64,000 bases of DNA from Chryseobacterium sp. Bi04 (GTDB taxonomy: Bacteria; Bacteroidota; Bacteroidia; Flavobacteriales; Weeksellaceae): contig NZ_CAKKLP010000001.1 in the NCBI RefSeq assembly GCF_918698085.1, forward strand, positions 310,001 to 374,000, in the 5' to 3' direction. The stretch's first letter is position 1. Each line of letters starts with the position of its first letter. The notes beneath the pieces were generated by a model that did not search any database, was not told where the DNA came from, and saw only the letters and a program-made list of their open reading frames with translations. The position numbers and the translations under genes were made by a program. Below, piece by piece: positions 52,194 to 62,469 of the stretch.

Positions 52194-52943
52194 CTATTTT
52201 CTGTAGATGGTTCTTGGTTCTGCCTGAGCACTTGGATAAATGGTCATATCAGAAACAGTAACATGCTTGGGGGCATTTATACAATAAGCGATAGCATCTG
52301 CAATATCTTCTGCTTTTAACGGTTCATATCCGGCGTATACCGTTGAAGCTTTTTCACTGTCTCCTTTAAACCTCACTAAAGAAAAATCAGTTTCCACAGC
52401 TCCCGGCTGAATATTGGTCACTTTAATTCCAAACTCTGTAAGCTCTAATCTCATGCCTTCAGAAATCACGTCGACAGCCTTTTTGGTAGCGCAGTAAACA
52501 ACTCCATTGGCATAAGTTTGTCTTGCTGCCACAGAACTTATATTGATAATATGACCTAAATTTTTAGTTTTCATAATTGGGATGATCATTTTAGAAACAT
52601 AGAGTAATCCCTTTACATTTCCGTCGATCATAGAATCCCAGTCATCAGTCTTACCGGCAGAAAGAGGATCTAATCCATGCGCATTCCCGGCATTATTAAT
52701 CAGAACATCAATATCTTTCCAATTCTCAGGAAGGGAGTTAATGGCTGCTTCAACTTCTTCAAGGTTTCTAACATCAAACATTAAACTAAATATTTCGGTA
52801 AATTCAGATAATTCTGTTTTTAAAGATTCTAATGCTTCATTTCTTCTCCCGCAAATGATTATTCTGTTACCTTGTTTTGCCAAAAGTTGTGCTGTGGATT
52901 TTCCTATACCGGAAGTAGCTCCGGTTATTACTATTGTTTTCAT
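52194..52943 (-). CDS. SDR-family NAD(P)-dependent oxidoreductase (YdfG-like)
   Basis: 249 residues. TGATSGIG (7-14), NNAG (near 85), ISS near 138 with YCATKKAV (catalytic Y-x-x-x-K, 152-156), and QPGAVETDF. Resembles the YdfG group of 3-hydroxy acid/serine dehydrogenases, but the substrate is not certain. Confidence 0.9.
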   Translation of the reverse strand: MKTIVITGATSGIGKSTAQLLAKQGNRIIICGRRNEALESLKTELSEFTEIFSLMFDVRNLEEVEAAINSLPENWKDIDVLINNAGNAHGLDPLSAGKTDDWDSMIDGNVKGLLYVSKMIIPIMKTKNLGHIINISSVAARQTYANGVVYCATKKAVDVISEGMRLELTEFGIKVTNIQPGAVETDFSLVRFKGDSEKASTVYAGYEPLKAEDIADAIAYCINAPKHVTVSDMTIYPSAQAEPRTIYRK

Positions 52944-53044
52944 ACAATTAAAATTTTAATGTAAAAGTGTCCAACTATAATAGTCTTTCAATACTTGATT
53001 TTTTGATATTGGATGATTCATTTATATGCTGAAACACGTATTGA

Positions 53045-53416
53045 TCAATTGGCATCCAACGCCTGAAAAGCGTCGATTATATGGTCAATACTTAATTTTC
53101 TTTTTTCATCAGGAAGAACTGAAATAATATCAAATCTTACCTCATTCTTTTTATCTGTTTCCTCTAAATAATGGTTAGCTGCAGAGACAATCGACTTTAT
53201 TTTTGTTTTGGTAACGGCTTCCTGAGGAAGCATAAAAGCATCAGTAGACCTTGCTTTTACTTCTACAATAATGATTACATCTTCTTTCTCAGCAATAATA
53301 TCAATCTCCGCTTTTTGAAAACGAAAATTCCTGGCAAGAATAGTATAGCCGTTTTTCTGAAGATAATCAGCGGCCATGTCTTCTGCTATTTTGCCAAAAT
53401 CATTATGGTTAGCCAT
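53045..53416 (-). CDS. YraN-family protein
   Basis: 123 residues. UPF0102/YraN endonuclease-like fold: GKIAEDMAADYLQKNGY, ILARNFRFQKAEIDII and VEVKARS; the E-I-D and V-E-V-K are the PD-(D/E)xK-like acids. Function not established. Confidence 0.92.
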   Translation of the reverse strand: MANHNDFGKIAEDMAADYLQKNGYTILARNFRFQKAEIDIIAEKEDVIIIVEVKARSTDAFMLPQEAVTKTKIKSIVSAANHYLEETDKKNEVRFDIISVLPDEKRKLSIDHIIDAFQALDAN

Positions 53417-53443
53417 AGTCTGGATTTGAGAATCAGGGATATT

Positions 53444-54373
53444 TTAGAATTCAATTTTCACTTTAGTCTCCATTTTTATTGTAGCAGTTCCTCCAATTAA
53501 AAGAGGTCTGTTGTCTTTAATGTGTCCGTTTGGGAAACCAAAAATTATAGGGAATTTATACTTTGAAAGTCTTTCTGAAATCAGTTGGTAAGCAAATTCA
53601 TCAAAACTCTCCTCATAACTTTTATTATCTTTTTCATCACCCATATTGGTCATTCCTCCTACAATAAGCCCTTTAATTTTATTAAAAACCCCGGCCAGTT
53701 CAAGGCTCATAATCATCCGGTCTAAAGCATAAAAGTTTTCTCCGATATCTTCAATGAATAAAATTTTATCTTTAAATTCAAAGGAATACCGGGTTCCCAA
53801 GAGAGCATAAATCAGGGCTAAATTTCCACCCACAATTTCGCCTTCTATATTCCCTTTCTTATTCAATGAATGCGCACTCAGGTTGTATTTTGGGGCTTTT
53901 CCCTTTAAAATATCAAAGATCATATCATAACTTTCTTCCGTTACTCCAAAGCTTGATGTTTTGATCGTCTGCCCGTGAATGGAAACAAATCCTTTCTTCA
54001 GCAGGTAACTTTGGATCACCGTATTATCAGAATATCCGATATACCATTTCGGATTTTTGGCGAAGTTTTTCAATTTCAGATGCTGAATCAGATGCTGGCA
54101 GCCATAGCCTCCTCTGGAAGCCCATATAGCACCAACTTCTTTATTGTTTAAAGCCCAGTTGATATCCTGTATTCTTTCCTGCTCTGTTCCGGCATAATTA
54201 TACCCATTTGAAAATTTAGTGTAAAGATGTTGTCCCAAAACAGGTTCAAATCCCTTATTTTTAATCATTTTTATTCCCTTTTCCAGCTGGGATACATCTA
54301 CAGCTCCCGCAGGGGAAATAACGGCTATTTTAGCTCCTTTTTTAAGGGGTTGTGGAAAGATATTTTTTTTCAT
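53444..54373 (-). CDS. LD-carboxypeptidase (S66 family)
   Basis: 309 residues. N-terminal IAVISPAG; catalytic Ser in WASRGGYGCQ; Glu in DIGENFYALDRM; His in FGFPNGHIKDN. It trims murein tetrapeptides in recycling. Start overlaps the LysE gene by 4 bp. Confidence 0.92.
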   Translation of the reverse strand: MKKNIFPQPLKKGAKIAVISPAGAVDVSQLEKGIKMIKNKGFEPVLGQHLYTKFSNGYNYAGTEQERIQDINWALNNKEVGAIWASRGGYGCQHLIQHLKLKNFAKNPKWYIGYSDNTVIQSYLLKKGFVSIHGQTIKTSSFGVTEESYDMIFDILKGKAPKYNLSAHSLNKKGNIEGEIVGGNLALIYALLGTRYSFEFKDKILFIEDIGENFYALDRMIMSLELAGVFNKIKGLIVGGMTNMGDEKDNKSYEESFDEFAYQLISERLSKYKFPIIFGFPNGHIKDNRPLLIGGTATIKMETKVKIEF

Positions 54374-55056
54374 TCTGTTTTTTGATATTTGACTTCTTTC
54401 TTTTCAGCTTCCTCTAACTGTCTGTCAAACTGATTAAACTTTTTAAAACTTTGGAGGAAGATAAAGAAACTGAAAACAATAAGAATTACCCCAACAACTC
54501 TTCTGATTTTATTAGCCAGTTTCTGGGTAAGTTTATCGTGAAATTGCTTGGCAAGAAATATTTTGGCCAGATCAATGGAAAGATATGTTGCGAGTACAAT
54601 GCCTATATATAAAATAAAACTACTGGTGTTAGGATATTGATTTCTCACAGAAATTACCGTTACCAGCCAGAAAAGGATGACTCCTACATTTAAAAGATTA
54701 AAGAAAAAACCATTAAAAAAAGTTTTAAAATAATTTTGTCCGATAATTTTTTCCTCTCCGGGCATATGCATTTTGGTTTTGGTAACCAGCATCACAATTC
54801 CATACACAAAAATAAGGATAGAAGTTATTCTGTAGAACCCGGGATGTTTATCAATTAAAGTGACAATATCCGAACTGGCATAATATGCCGCAACAATACA
54901 TAATAGATCTGCACTGATTACTCCCAGATCTAAAGCCAAAGCATGTTTGGGGCCTCTGGAAAAGCTGGTTTCAATTAAGAGGAAAAATATAGGCCCTATA
55001 AAAACCAGACTCAGCATGAATCCTAATATAACGGCAGATAGTACAAGTTCAAACAT
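54370..55056 (-). CDS. LysE-family transporter
   Basis: 228 residues with six membrane segments (FMLSLVFIGPIFFLLIETSF, ISADLLCIVAAYYAS ...), matching LysE/RhtB exporters. Basic C-terminal tail. Substrate (amino acid or other) unknown. Overlaps the LD-carboxypeptidase gene. Confidence 0.85.
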   Translation of the reverse strand: MFELVLSAVILGFMLSLVFIGPIFFLLIETSFSRGPKHALALDLGVISADLLCIVAAYYASSDIVTLIDKHPGFYRITSILIFVYGIVMLVTKTKMHMPGEEKIIGQNYFKTFFNGFFFNLLNVGVILFWLVTVISVRNQYPNTSSFILYIGIVLATYLSIDLAKIFLAKQFHDKLTQKLANKIRRVVGVILIVFSFFIFLQSFKKFNQFDRQLEEAEKKEVKYQKTE

Positions 55057-55275
55057 TTAATATGATTTAAAATGAAAAAGATTTTCATTCCGTTTTATAC
55101 AAAGTTAGACTTTATGATTTAATTATTCAATAAAGTTGTTATATATCAACTCTAATTACGGCAAGTTTAAGACACGCTATTTTTAAGAAAAGAAATTGGA
55201 AACAAGAGGGAAAATCTTACTGAAGTCCGGAGAGAAGGGGCAAGAAAAAAATCAGCCCTATCTGAAAAATTGTAT

Positions 55276-55310
55276 AAAAAAAGAGGCTGCTCTTGTACAG
55301 AACAGCCTCT
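55276..55310 (-). terminator. Terminator of rnr
   Basis: AGAGGCTG / CAGCCTCT stem with 13-base loop and A-run on the plus strand, just downstream of the rnr stop. Confidence 0.8.
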
Positions 55311-55324
55311 CCTTTATTATTATT

Positions 55325-57475
55325 TTAAACGACCTGAAAGTCTAATTGTTTTTGAATAAGATTGGCTTTCACAACCTTAATGCGAAGTTCATCTCCCAAC
55401 TGATATCGATTTCCGTGTCTTACTCCATATACAGCATGTGTTTTTGCATCGTATGAATAAGAATCATCCACAAGGTCTCTTAGTTTGATTAAACCTTCAG
55501 CACCGTTTTCAGGTATTTCAACCCAGAAACCAAATTCAGCAACTCCGGAAATCACTCCTGTAAATGTTTCTCCAAGGTGTTTTTCCATAAACTTCACCTG
55601 CATAAATTTGATAGAATCTCTTTCCGCATCAGCCGCCAATCTTTCCATTGAACTGCAGTGTTTCGCTTTTTCTTCCAGCTCCGGTCTGTTTGGCGATTTT
55701 CCTCCATCCAGATAGTGCTGAAGAAGACGGTGAGCAATCAAATCCGGATAACGACGGATAGGAGAGGTGAAGTGGCTGTAATACTCAAAGCCAAGACCAT
55801 AATGTCCAATAGGATCTGTAGAATATACCGCCTTAGTCATACTTCTCATAGCCAGCGTTTCAATCATATTTTCTTCGCCTTTTCCTTTGACATCATGAAG
55901 TAATTTATTCAAGGATTCTGCTACTTTTTTAGTATTGGCAAGATTCATTGTATACCCGAAAGTAGATACAAAATCTCTCAATGCTTCCAGTTTTGCAGGA
56001 TCCGGATCATCATGGATCCTGTAAATAAATGTATTGTTGGTGATTTCACCTTTATTTGTCAATGAAACAAATTCAGATACTTTTTTATTGGCTAAAAGCA
56101 TAAATTCTTCAATCAGGTGATTGGAATCTTTACTTATTTTAAAATAAACTCCAACCGGTTCATTATTTTCATCCAGGTTGAATCTTACTTCACTTCTGTC
56201 AAATGTAATAGCTCCATTTCTGATACGCTCATTACGCAGAATCTTGGCAAGTTTATCCAGGGTATTTATCTCTTCTGCCAGATCACCTTCGCCTGTTTCT
56301 ATACGTTCCTGAGCTTCTTCATAGGTGAATCTCCTGTCTGAATGGATAACCGTTCTTCCAAACCACTGCTTTTGGATTTCCGCCTGATCATTCAATTCAA
56401 AAACGGCTGAGAATGTATATTTATCTTCGTTGGGACGAAGGGAACAAACATCATTACTTAATACTTCAGGCAACATCGGAACAACTCTGTCTACTAAATA
56501 AACAGAGGTCGCCCTTTTATAAGCTTCATCATCCAGAATAGTTCCCGGAACTACATAATGGGATACATCCGCAATATGAACTCCAATTTCCCAATTTCCA
56601 TTTTCTAACTTTCTTATGGATAAAGCATCATCAAAGTCTTTAGCATCTTTGGGGTCAATAGTAAAAGTACAGATATCACGCATATCCCAACGCTTTGAAA
56701 CCTCTTCATCCGTAATACTTCTGTCAATCTTATCTGCATCGGCTTCAACTTCCGGTGCAAATTCATATGGAAGTCCGTATTCTGCAAGAATAGAGTGGAT
56801 CTCTGTCTCATGTTCTCCAGGAGCACCCAATACCTGAATGATTTCACCCTCAGGATTTTTATCTCCAGGTTTCCATTCGGTCATTTTAACAACAACCTTA
56901 TCTCCATCCTGGGCATCATTGAATTTTGTTTTCGGGATAAAAATATCGGTATTGATAGATTTTTTATCACAGACTACAAATCCAAAATCTTTATGGGCCA
57001 CCTTTTGAAAAGTTCCTACAAATTCTGTTCTGCTTCTTTCCAGAACTTCCAATACAGAACCTTCCAGTTTCTTTCCTTTATAATGGTAAGTTATAATAAG
57101 AACCTTATCACCCTGCAAAGCATCTTTCACATTTTTGGCATGAACAAAAATATCATCATCCACACCTTCTACACTTACATAGGCATTTCCACTTTGGTTG
57201 AAATCGATAATTCCGGACATTGTTCCTGCAATTTTCAAATTCACAATATATTTACCTTTTTCCACTTCCTGAATCTTTTCCGATGCCTGAAGTTTATGGA
57301 GTGCCTGAATGACAAGTTCACGCTGTCTCGGGTTTTTATAATCTATCCCGTCAGCAATCTGTTTATAATTATAAATTTTTGATGCATTAGCATTCATAAA
57401 ACGAAGGATCAGTCTCCCGATTTCCATCATTTTCAAATCATTTTTATGACTTATATATTTTCCTTTTTTTGGCAT
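55325..57475 (-). CDS. rnr: Ribonuclease R
   Basis: 716 residues. Cold-shock-type domains to about 230; RNB catalytic block FTIDPKDAKDFDDALSI (near 270) and DRVVPMLPEVLSNDVCSLRPNEDK; S1 domain at the end (GVISGVAEFGFWVEIPENGAEGLIKLRDL). It degrades structured RNA 3' to 5'. Gap of 334 bp to rpiB. Confidence 0.95.
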   Translation of the reverse strand: MPKKGKYISHKNDLKMMEIGRLILRFMNANASKIYNYKQIADGIDYKNPRQRELVIQALHKLQASEKIQEVEKGKYIVNLKIAGTMSGIIDFNQSGNAYVSVEGVDDDIFVHAKNVKDALQGDKVLIITYHYKGKKLEGSVLEVLERSRTEFVGTFQKVAHKDFGFVVCDKKSINTDIFIPKTKFNDAQDGDKVVVKMTEWKPGDKNPEGEIIQVLGAPGEHETEIHSILAEYGLPYEFAPEVEADADKIDRSITDEEVSKRWDMRDICTFTIDPKDAKDFDDALSIRKLENGNWEIGVHIADVSHYVVPGTILDDEAYKRATSVYLVDRVVPMLPEVLSNDVCSLRPNEDKYTFSAVFELNDQAEIQKQWFGRTVIHSDRRFTYEEAQERIETGEGDLAEEINTLDKLAKILRNERIRNGAITFDRSEVRFNLDENNEPVGVYFKISKDSNHLIEEFMLLANKKVSEFVSLTNKGEITNNTFIYRIHDDPDPAKLEALRDFVSTFGYTMNLANTKKVAESLNKLLHDVKGKGEENMIETLAMRSMTKAVYSTDPIGHYGLGFEYYSHFTSPIRRYPDLIAHRLLQHYLDGGKSPNRPELEEKAKHCSSMERLAADAERDSIKFMQVKFMEKHLGETFTGVISGVAEFGFWVEIPENGAEGLIKLRDLVDDSYSYDAKTHAVYGVRHGNRYQLGDELRIKVVKANLIQKQLDFQVV

Positions 57476-57809
57476 TTTATTTTTTTTTAATTGTTCTTGG
57501 CTTTAATTCAATTAAAACCTTTTTCTAAGTTTCCATTATACTTACTATAAAGGTAACCAATTTTACTATTCAATTTCTTTTAGTCAATCAACAGTAATTT
57601 CCTTTTTAAATCAGCTATAACGGAATTTTTAGTTTTGTATAAATTTAATACAAATATGGAGAAGAAAAGAGAAAACCTTTTGTTAAATATCTTTTTATAT
57701 ATCAAAAAAGGTTCCGAAGAATAATAGAATGTAATTTCTATTGAATATTGCAAATGTACGAATAAAAAATAAATAAGGCTTGCAAATGAATTTACAAGCC
57801 TCGGTATAC
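57476..57809. other. Spacer between rnr and rpiB
   Basis: AT-rich, with the rnr promoter presumably here and the rpiB hairpin at its edge. No gene is supported. Confidence 0.55.
57776..57801 (-). terminator. Terminator of rpiB
   Basis: AGGCTTGcAAAT-GAA-TTTaCAAGCCT with A-rich plus strand. Confidence 0.75.
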
Positions 57810-58244
57810 TTAGCAAACTGCTATTTTATCAACTCTATTTTGGTGTCTTCCACCTTCAAAATCTGTTGTAAGAAATTTTTCTACGATATCAATAGCCACT
57901 TCTTTGGATATAAACCTTGCTGGCATGGATATCATATTAGCATCATTATGCTGTCTTGCCAGTGTTGCAATCTCCGGCATCCAGCAAAGTGCACATCTGA
58001 TCTTCTGGTGTTTGTTTGCAGTGATCTGAACTCCATTTCCGCTTCCACAGATCAAAATTCCCAATTCATTTTCCCCATTTTCTACAGAGGTGGCTGCAGG
58101 ATGTACAAAGTCCGGATAATCCACACTGTTTGTGGAAAACGTGCCAAAATCCTGAACTTCAAACCGTTCTGAGAGATAGTTCTTAACAATCTCCTTATAT
58201 TCATAGCCTGCATGGTCTGCTGCAATAGCAATTTTTCTTTTCAT
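57810..58244 (-). CDS. rpiB: Ribose-5-phosphate isomerase B
   Basis: 144 residues. AADHAGYEYKEIVKNYL at the start, DYPDF near 43 and the active-site loop ICGSGNGVQITANKHQKIRCALC. The Cys of the usual Thr-Cys/Gly-Ser-Gly loop and the tail RISK...VEKFL fit. Interconverts ribose-5-P and ribulose-5-P. Confidence 0.94.
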   Translation of the reverse strand: MKRKIAIAADHAGYEYKEIVKNYLSERFEVQDFGTFSTNSVDYPDFVHPAATSVENGENELGILICGSGNGVQITANKHQKIRCALCWMPEIATLARQHNDANMISMPARFISKEVAIDIVEKFLTTDFEGGRHQNRVDKIAVC

Positions 58245-58798
58245 AGTACTTGTATTAAGCTTTATTAGATTCTATTTCCTTACAAAGGTAAGAATAATAA
58301 CAAATAGTGTTAGTAAACCGGGGATTAATTGTGAAAAGGTATGTTAATAAGTGTGGAAAACTTTCATCAACTTTCTATTTTTAAAGATGAATTTATTTCG
58401 TAATAGAAAACCTTTCCGGAAATTTCAACCACAACTTTCCGATTGTTTTCTTCAGTTAATCCAAACTTTTTCCATAAAAAAATTACTAATAATTGATATT
58501 TACTGAAGTTATCAACATCTGTTAATAAGTACCAGAATAAGCAGGTTTACAATGATTTATAATGTGAATTAAATATGAATTTAACAAAAGCTATTTGTTA
58601 TAAACTTTTAGCCTAAAACTTATCCCCGAAACTAACAACACTCAACAACAACTACATTATTCTTTTCTTTATAAGAGAAAAAATTGTTGATTAGTGAGTG
58701 AATGGGGATGGGGAAAGTTTTTGAAAACTTTTATTTCAATGGATCTGTTGAAAAAGTTTAAAACCTTACATTTGTGAAACGAAAATTCAACGATATTT
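58245..58798. other. AT-rich strand-switch region with DnaA-box-like motifs
   Basis: 554 bp with no gene, between minus-strand rpiB and plus-strand pgk. TGTGGAAAA (58352-58360) equals TTTTCCACA on the other strand; TTATCAACA is at 58509-58517 and TTATCCCC at 58620-58627. Two more such words lie in rpiB (58117, 58131). It also carries the pgk promoter. Could be replication-origin DNA, not proven. Confidence 0.35.
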
Positions 58799-59989
58799 AT
58801 GAAAACAATCAATGATTTCAATTTTAAAGATAAGAAGGCACTGGTAAGAGTGGATTTCAATGTTCCACAGGATGACCAGCTTCAGGTAACAGATAACACA
58901 AGAATTGTTGCGGTGAAACCGACAGTAGAGAAGATTCTTAACGATGGCGGATCTGTCATCTTGATCACACATCTTGGAAGACCTAAAGGAGAGGTGAAAG
59001 ATGAGTTTTCTCTAAAGCATATTGTAGGTGAAATTTCCAATGTTCTTGGGCAGGAAGTTAAATTTGTTGATGAATCTATTGGTGAGAAAGCAGAAAAAGC
59101 AGCTTCAGAATTGAGACCTGGGGAGATCTTATTATTAGAAAATGTACGTTTTCATAATGAAGAGGAAAAAGGGGATGAAGGTTTTGCTGAGCAACTTTCA
59201 AAATTAGGGGATGCTTTTGTAAATGATGCTTTTGGGACGGCACATAGAGCACATGCTTCTACTGCTGTAATTGCAAAATTCTTTCATTCGACTAAATTCT
59301 TCGGTTTTTTAATGGCTAATGAGCTTAAAGCGATTGATAAGGTATTAAAAAATGGTGAGAGACCTGTAACTGCTATTTTAGGAGGTTCTAAAGTTTCAAC
59401 TAAAATCACCATTATAGAAAATATTCTTCCTGCAGTAGATAATTTGATTATCGGTGGAGGTATGGCATTTACTTTTATTAAAGCTCTTGGAGGAAAAATA
59501 GGTAATTCTTTAGTAGAAGAAGATAAGCTTCCATTGGCTTTAGAAATTTTAGGTAAAGCAAAAGAACATAAGGTAAAAGTGTATCTTCCTTCGGATGCTA
59601 TTATCGCTGAGAGTTTTAGCAATGATGCTGAAAGAAAGGAAGCTGATATTTATGCTATTCCGGAAGGATGGATGGGACTTGATGCAGGCCATAAATCAAG
59701 AGATCAGTTTAATGATGTACTTTTAAATTCAAGAACTATTCTTTGGAACGGTCCAATTGGAGTTTTTGAAATGTCAAACTTTGCCGGAGGAACTATTGCA
59801 CTTGGTGACAGTATTGCTGAAGCAACAAGACTTGGTGCTTTTTCTTTAGTTGGAGGAGGTGACAGTGTTGCTTTTGTTAAACAATTCGGATACGGTGAGA
59901 AAGTAAGCTATGTTTCTACCGGTGGTGGAGCAATGCTTGAAAGTCTTGAAGGTCTTGAGCTTCCAGGCGTAGCTGCAATTAACAATTAA
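58799..59989 (+). CDS. pgk: Phosphoglycerate kinase
   Basis: 396 residues, normal length. VRVDFNVPQD at 18-27, LLENVRFHNEEEKGDEGF, DAFVNDAFGTAHRAHAS, NLIIGGGMAFTFIKA and the nucleotide loop ALVGGGDSVAFV-type end. Glycolytic ATP-forming step. Codon use looks like a highly expressed gene (many GGT/GCT). Terminator follows at once. Confidence 0.97.
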   Translation: MKTINDFNFKDKKALVRVDFNVPQDDQLQVTDNTRIVAVKPTVEKILNDGGSVILITHLGRPKGEVKDEFSLKHIVGEISNVLGQEVKFVDESIGEKAEKAASELRPGEILLLENVRFHNEEEKGDEGFAEQLSKLGDAFVNDAFGTAHRAHASTAVIAKFFHSTKFFGFLMANELKAIDKVLKNGERPVTAILGGSKVSTKITIIENILPAVDNLIIGGGMAFTFIKALGGKIGNSLVEEDKLPLALEILGKAKEHKVKVYLPSDAIIAESFSNDAERKEADIYAIPEGWMGLDAGHKSRDQFNDVLLNSRTILWNGPIGVFEMSNFAGGTIALGDSIAEATRLGAFSLVGGGDSVAFVKQFGYGEKVSYVSTGGGAMLESLEGLELPGVAAINN

Positions 59990-60007
59990 TTTAAGTTTTA
60001 AAATACT

Positions 60008-60037
60008 AAACCTGCTAATTCTATTAGCAGGTTTTTT
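60008..60037 (+). terminator. Terminator of pgk
   Basis: AAACCTGCTAA-TTCTA-TTAGCAGGTTT then T-run. Confidence 0.93.
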
Positions 60038-60591
60038 GGATCCGAATTATTTTTTTGGCTCTATAATTTTAGGATGTAGTGCTATTTTTATGAGCAAAGA
60101 AAGACTAAAATAACAATTTATTTAACGTGTTTTTAGTACAATTGAGCTTGTAAAAAATCTTAATGCTTGTTATATTTTTTACGTTATTTCTATGTATGAA
60201 GATTCATTTTTATGATTATGTTAATACCTAATTGAATTGATTGGATATTAAATATATATTGAATGTTGTTATAATTAGTGAATATAATAAAATATATAGT
60301 AAATAAACTGTTGTCCAGTGAGTATATTTGTTTGAATATTCTGCTTAAAAGCTATATTTTTTCAATGTTTGCTTTATTCTTATCAAAGCTTTTTTGCATG
60401 GATTGACTAATAGATATTACTTATAGTTATAATAAAAAGTTATAACTTAAAATGAATATTTTGCCTTTATTCTACATGCTTTTTTAAGCAAATTATGTTT
60501 GTGTTATGTTATTTTTTTCTGGCTATATTTTTATTTGCGTCAATTTTTGACGGCAGCGGGAGATACATTTTTAGTACCAAATTGAAATAGT

Positions 60592-60990
60592 ATGATGTAT
60601 ATAAATGAATTTTTTACAGTAGGAAATTCTGCTCATAATGATAATCTCGGTTAGTTTATTGATAACTTTAGTGGAGAGTGTCACCTTTCAAAAAGTAAGC
60701 AGATGGATTGATGAACTTTCTTACTTCCGATTGATAGTAGAGTGTTAAAAGATGAAATTATTTATCGTTCAGAGGAAATAATAATTCATGGGAGTAATTC
60801 TTTATTCTCCAGTAACAAGTTTACAATTATACGAGAATGAATTTTGTAGCTGAGTTCAAAAAGAAAAAAGAAATATCACCAATATTTCAATTTCTGATAA
60901 AATTGGTGAGGTATTAAAAATACTATTTTCAATCGAGTACTATGATGTTCTGTATATTTCTAATTAACCTAAAGTTGAATGTACTTCTTT
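60592..60990 (+). pseudogene. Possible decayed gene of unknown function
   Basis: ATG 60592 opens a plausible start (MMYINEFFTVGNSAHNDNLG) that stops after 20 codons. Other frames then continue: ITLVESVTFQKVSRWIDELS, then DEIIYRSEEIIIHGSNSLF, then NISISDKIGEVLKILFSIEY. The frame changes several times, as expected for an old pseudogene. Boundaries and identity are uncertain. Confidence 0.35.
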
Positions 60991-61470
60991 ATCTGTATTT
61001 TTAGCGGATCCATAAGCTCAATATGTTTTACTGGTAAAAATACCTTTGCCTGTTGTCAATGGAGGATCATTAGTTTTAATCAGCCTTGTACTTTCCAATA
61101 ATTAGAAGAGAGTAGGGGTGTATACTATTCAGCCGATGTATTAGGTTCCTGAACTTTTCATACTTTTGTGCGGGTGGAGTTTCAGATGTGAAATTTAACG
61201 TGGCAGCACAACAATTTTTATTATTCAAGGAAATGTAAATTTTATAAGTAATTGGATTGTTAATCCTATAAAACATGATAGGTATCTTTCGGTCTTTTTT
61301 TGAATAGAGAGGTAAGTATCTTTTTTTAGATCATTTAAGGAAAACTTGAATATTTTGAAATTAAAAGTAGAGAGAAGAATTTTTAAAAAATCTTACGGTA
61401 TGAAATTTTTTTATCTCTTTTGAACTAAAAATTGAAAATCATAATATAAACTGATAGTGGTATAAATTGA

Positions 61471-61497
61471 AAAACTCAGGAAAATTTCCTGAGTTTT
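61471..61497. terminator. Strong hairpin at the end of the gene-poor region
   Basis: AAAACTCAGGAAA / TTTCCTGAGTTTT, followed by TTTTTT on the plus strand. Either terminates the methyltransferase (minus) or once ended the decayed plus-strand gene. Confidence 0.75.
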
Positions 61498-61557
61498 TTA
61501 TTTTTTAGGTAAAAATGCTTAAAATCGACCTTCATAAATAGCTTAAAAATCGATTTT

Positions 61558-62379
61558 CTACTTTTTTTCGATAATGTATATCAAACTTGAAAATTCGTTT
61601 GAAAAAAGGGCTTTTACGTTCGAAATCGTTCCGTAGATCGTTGCTTTTAGCCAAAAAAGCGAAGATTTTTTGTATTTTTCGCTTAGCATGGAGATATAAT
61701 ATGAATCCAGGACGAGTGGTTTTATTTTTCTCATTTTCCAATCTGATTTCTTTGAAATTAAATTTTGCATTCCATTTTTAGAAAAATGATAGATATGTCT
61801 TGGTACATCATAAGCTGCCCAATGTTCTTTATAATGTTTTGCATCATAAGAAGTAGGGTTGGGAACAGCAATTATTAAAAGACCTTTTTCTTTCAATTTC
61901 CCGTGAAATATATCCAGCATTTCATCCTGGTTCTCTATATGCTCAAATACATGCCATAATGTAATTGCATCTAGGCTTCGATCTTCAATTGCATGGATAT
62001 CGTCCAGAATTTTGGCTTTGGTTATTTTACTTTCCGCTGCTTTTCTTGCATCAACATCAGGCTCGAAACCGAAAGTTTCAAAATCATTTTCTACATACTT
62101 TACAAATTCTCCTGCACCGCATCCATAATCCAAAACTTTCGATCCTTTTTTGATTCTATCAACGAGGATGTTTTTTTTATACTGAAGATTAAAATACTGA
62201 AGAAATTTATATAATTTTTCTTTCAGACTTCCGGAATCCTGATGATGGGAGATATAATCTTCGCTTTCATAATATTTGGAAATATGGGATGGAATAGGGG
62301 TGGTTTTAAATACTCCCTTGGTTTGTGTTTCTTTAATTTCAAATATTTCCTGTGAAAGAAAATGATCTTTTATTTTCAT
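61558..62379 (-). CDS. Class I SAM-dependent methyltransferase
   Basis: 273 residues. Motif I is KVLDYGCGAGEFVKYV (near 84-99), then WHVFEHIENQ, LLIIAVPNPTSYDAKHYKEHWAAYDVPRHIYHF. This is the Methyltransf_23 type with the characteristic DVPRHIYHFS stretch, common near polysaccharide or quinone genes. C-terminal helical domain of about 60 residues. Substrate unknown. Confidence 0.88.
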   Translation of the reverse strand: MKIKDHFLSQEIFEIKETQTKGVFKTTPIPSHISKYYESEDYISHHQDSGSLKEKLYKFLQYFNLQYKKNILVDRIKKGSKVLDYGCGAGEFVKYVENDFETFGFEPDVDARKAAESKITKAKILDDIHAIEDRSLDAITLWHVFEHIENQDEMLDIFHGKLKEKGLLIIAVPNPTSYDAKHYKEHWAAYDVPRHIYHFSKNGMQNLISKKSDWKMRKIKPLVLDSYYISMLSEKYKKSSLFWLKATIYGTISNVKALFSNEFSSLIYIIEKK

Positions 62380-62469
62380 TGAAGTCGTTATCTTTATATT
62401 TGAAAATTAAGATATCTAAAAGCTGAAATACGCTCTTAAATACCTTAATTTTAGCTTTAACTTTTTAAA

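Larger units (their letters stand above)
59990..61557. other. Gene-poor region with remains of a decayed gene
   Basis: 1.57 kb. Contains the pgk terminator, then about 550 bp with nothing readable, then 60592-61270 where readable peptide pieces change frame repeatedly, and a strong hairpin at 61471-61497. No intact gene. Confidence 0.6.

Noticed and set aside
56795-57382. 195-residue plus-strand open frame
   Set aside because: Antisense to rnr; no start signal and no protein features.
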